A stretch of DNA of 7,154 nucleotides from Candidatus Hydrogenedentota bacterium (GTDB lineage: Bacteria > Hydrogenedentota > Hydrogenedentia > Hydrogenedentales > SLHB01). The stretch spans positions 1 through 7,154 of the forward strand of contig PUMX01000130.1 of NCBI GenBank assembly GCA_003552485.1. The letters are read 5' to 3'. Of this stretch, positions 5,724-7,154 are shown piece by piece (positions within the stretch are counted from its first letter, which is position 1; each line of letters starts with the position of its first letter). Both the position numbers and the translations under genes were made by a program. The notes beneath the pieces are model-generated. The model searched no databases. It worked only from the letters and a program-made list of their open reading frames with translations, and was not told the DNA's origin.

Positions 5724-6884
5724 ATGAATATCGACGCGCTGCGCCGCAAAGAAACGCGGTTTGTCATTGGCTTGGTGTCGGACCCCGCCTGCGAAGGAGT
5801 GGACGCGGCTTTGGTACGCCTGAAAGGCTCGGGGCCGTCGCTGCAAGTCAAGTTCATTGCGCACGAGTTGAGGCCGTATAGCCCCGGCTTGCGGACCCGC
5901 CTGTCGGGCACGCGCCTGGGCCTGCGCGAACTAGCCCTGACCCACTTCGATCTCGGCGACGCTTTCGCAGCCGCCGCCCAAATGATGATGAAGCACGCGG
6001 ATGATGAAGGGGTGAAGCCCGATATCGTGGGTTCGCTGGGTCACAATAGCGCGCATGTCCCCCCTCGGGGCGAGGGAGAGCCCGGCGAACTAAACCTCGC
6101 CGAGAGCGCCGTCATCGCCGAGCAGACCGGCCTGCCCGTGGTCGACCAGTTCTCGGCGCGCGACATGGCGGCCGGCGGTCAAGGCGCCCCCATGCAAGCC
6201 TACGCCGAGTGGGCGCTGTTTCACCGCACGGAGCGCACCTCCTTGATACTGCATCTGGGTGGGCTAGCGCACATGACTGTCGTGGAACCCGCGCTCGACA
6301 ATGTAATCTCGTTCCATACGGGCCCCGGCATGGCCGCCATTGATGGCGTCGTGCAACTGATGACGGGCGGAACACATTCGGGCGATCCTTCTGGGAAACT
6401 GGCGTCAAGAGGCGTCGTCATCGACGAATTACTCGATCTGCTGCTCGAGAGCCCGTTCCTTAGCCGCGTGCCGCCCAAAAGCACAGGCCGCAACGAGTTT
6501 GGGCCCGAGGCCTACTTGCGCGACGCCATCATGGAGCGCAAGGACCGGATGCACAGCATGGAGGATTTCTGCGCCACGGTCAGCACGGCGGTGGCTTTCA
6601 GCATAATTCGCGCCTACGCGCGGTTCGTGAAGCCGAGACACTCCATAGACCGCGTCATCTTCTCGGGCGCAGGCGTTAAGCACACGCCGCTAGTGGAAAG
6701 CATCAAGAAAGGACTGCCCGGCATGGTGTTTCGCACCAGCTTGGACTACGGATTGCCCACCGGCGCCATTGCAGCGGTATCCGCGGCCATCCTAGCCAAC
6801 GAGTTCGTATGCGGAACGCCCGCCAATGCGCCCTCCGCGACATACGCGCGCCACCCGGTCATTCTAGGCAAACTCACACCGTGA
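5724..6884 (+). CDS. AnmK-like protein with degenerate kinase motifs
   Basis: A 386-residue homologue of anhydro-N-acetylmuramic acid kinase (usual length about 370), which opens anhydro-MurNAc and phosphorylates it to MurNAc-6-phosphate using ATP. Clear family motifs are F-S-A-R-D147-M-A-A-G-G-Q-G-A-P156 (equivalent to RRRD-x-A-x-GGQGAP, with the presumed base Asp kept), LGG (178-180), HTGPG (198-202), PPKSTGR (250-256) and SGAG. Others are broken. The phosphate-binding SGTSxDG reads S19-DPACE-G25, G-x-HGQT reads G103-S-L-G-H-N, NIGGIAN reads H177-LGGLA-H183, DTGPGN reads H198-TGPG-M203, and the C-terminal GDDxEA-type motif reads TGAIAA (346-351). An ordinary ATP-dependent kinase is therefore doubtful. 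No signal peptide is seen, so it is probably cytoplasmic. AGGA at 5709-5712 lies 11 bases before the ATG. An overlapping ATG at 5715 opens only three codons and is ignored. It is the last gene of the putative operon. Confidence 0.88.
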   Translation: MNIDALRRKETRFVIGLVSDPACEGVDAALVRLKGSGPSLQVKFIAHELRPYSPGLRTRLSGTRLGLRELALTHFDLGDAFAAAAQMMMKHADDEGVKPDIVGSLGHNSAHVPPRGEGEPGELNLAESAVIAEQTGLPVVDQFSARDMAAGGQGAPMQAYAEWALFHRTERTSLILHLGGLAHMTVVEPALDNVISFHTGPGMAAIDGVVQLMTGGTHSGDPSGKLASRGVVIDELLDLLLESPFLSRVPPKSTGRNEFGPEAYLRDAIMERKDRMHSMEDFCATVSTAVAFSIIRAYARFVKPRHSIDRVIFSGAGVKHTPLVESIKKGLPGMVFRTSLDYGLPTGAIAAVSAAILANEFVCGTPANAPSATYARHPVILGKLTP

Positions 6885-7032
6885 GACCCTCGCGAATGGA
6901 GCACACCCCCCGTTTGGCGCGGCCCAACGTCCCCCGAGAAAGAAAAGGAGGTGGGCGCTGGGGAGTACGTTGGGGGACCAGCGCCCACCGGGGGGAGGGG
7001 AGAAGCAAGCAAAAACAAGAGCCAGAGTCGCG
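6885..7032. other. Convergent intergenic region, AnmK-like / prepilin-like
   Basis: This 148-base gap between two converging stop codons shows no coding signal I can support. It contains the strong hairpin at 6950-6989, several runs of four or more G on the plus strand (6960-6963, 6972-6976, 6990-6995, 6997-7000), and a purine/A-rich stretch after 7000. Confidence 0.6.
6939..6989 (-). terminator. Intrinsic terminator of the minus-strand prepilin-like gene
   Basis: Arms 6950-6961 and 6978-6989 pair perfectly over 12 bases (GGTGGGCGCTGG with CCAGCGCCCACC), with a 16-base loop. Read on the minus strand, the stem is followed by TCCTTTTCTTTCTC (bases 6949 down to 6936), a T-rich tract. It lies 43 bases beyond the stop of the minus-strand gene. 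On the plus strand the stem is followed by G-runs and not T, so it is a poor terminator for the AnmK-like operon by the intrinsic mechanism, though it may still block or stabilise that transcript's 3' end. Confidence 0.75.
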
Positions 7033-7154
7033 TCACTCGACCGGCATGGACTCCGCCGAGACCGCCGTACCATCGGCGGTGAAGCGAATGATCCCCGTTT
7101 CATCCGCAAAGAACTGACGGTATCCGGAGCTGCCCGGCCTCAGGGGCACGGCAA
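7033..7154 (-). CDS. C-terminal fragment of a prepilin / pseudopilin-like protein (partial)
   Basis: The last 39 codons of a minus-strand gene that begins beyond the right edge; the stop TGA is at 7035-7033. The visible tail includes G-Y-R-Q-F-F-A-D-E-T-G-I-I-R-F followed by A-D-G. From memory, this is the usual C-terminal signature of short type II secretion/type IV pilin-like prepilins (N-terminal methylation-motif proteins), whose ends read P-x-x-x-x-G-x-R-x-F-x-x-D-E-T-G-x-I-R. The N-terminal methylation site would lie outside the window and cannot be checked here. A T-tailed hairpin follows 43 bases after the stop, as expected for a real gene end. Such proteins form part of a pilus or pseudopilus in the envelope. 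Confidence 0.72.
   Translation of the reverse strand, partial: AVPLRPGSSGYRQFFADETGIIRFTADGTAVSAESMPVE

Noticed and set aside
6873..6885. CTCAC-ACC-GTGAG hairpin over the stop codon of the AnmK-like gene, as its terminator
   Set aside because: The stem has only 5 bp, it overlaps the stop codon, and no T-tract follows.
6809..7117. Plus-strand frame of 102 codons running from the end of the AnmK-like gene across the intergenic region
   Set aside because: It overlaps the AnmK-like C-terminus in another frame, runs through the terminator hairpin, is Arg/Lys/Gly-rich without motifs, and opposes the prepilin-like tail.
1..7154. Mobile elements, CRISPR arrays, tRNA or rRNA genes
   Set aside because: No transposase or integrase motifs, spaced direct repeats, or tRNA/rRNA-like segments were seen.

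Overview
This is a GC-rich bacterial window (roughly 60% by eye). It carries six complete protein-coding genes and the tail of a seventh at the right edge. Nothing visible points to a phage, IS element, CRISPR array, tRNA or rRNA. The organism cannot be named securely. The mix of genes suits an uncultured, probably Gram-negative-type lineage of the Planctomycetes/PVC/Hydrogenedentota kind: a SpoIID-domain protein in what need not be a spore former, a short membrane protein resembling Bacteroidetes-type DUF2784, and a pilin-like tail of the type common in planctomycete-like genomes. That is a low-confidence guess.

Layout. Positions 1-276 hold no convincing gene, but there is a strong hairpin just before the first start codon. 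Next come cysE (serine O-acetyltransferase, 277-1089, +) and a small multi-pass membrane protein (1150-1551, +). These converge on a divergent DprA-like SLOG protein (1572-2528, -). A 138-142 base divergent intergenic region follows. It leads into a co-directional block of three genes (2671-6884, +): a glycoside hydrolase family 1 (GH1) homologue, a membrane-anchored SPOR-like + SpoIID/LytB protein, and an anhydro-N-acetylmuramic acid kinase (AnmK) homologue. The spacings of 15 and 47 bases suggest an operon. At the right edge, the last 39 codons of a prepilin-like protein enter on the minus strand. They are followed by a clear minus-strand terminator hairpin, so this gene converges on the AnmK-like gene.

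How the genes may work together. SpoIID enzymes are lytic transglycosylases that leave 1,6-anhydro-MurNAc ends on peptidoglycan, and AnmK is the kinase that recycles anhydro-MurNAc. The operon therefore has a peptidoglycan-turnover theme. The surprise is that only SpoIID looks intact. The GH1 homologue keeps the fold motifs but has lost both catalytic glutamates (NEP became MAP, TENG became TGVG) and most sugar-binding residues. The AnmK homologue has lost the SGTSxDG nucleotide-binding motif, the HGQT, DTGPGN and DxxEA motifs, and has gained histidines at several of those places. The best candidate for something undescribed is this operon: an apparently active cell-wall lytic transglycosylase flanked by two apparent pseudoenzymes that may act as ligand sensors, scaffolds or enzymes of changed chemistry.
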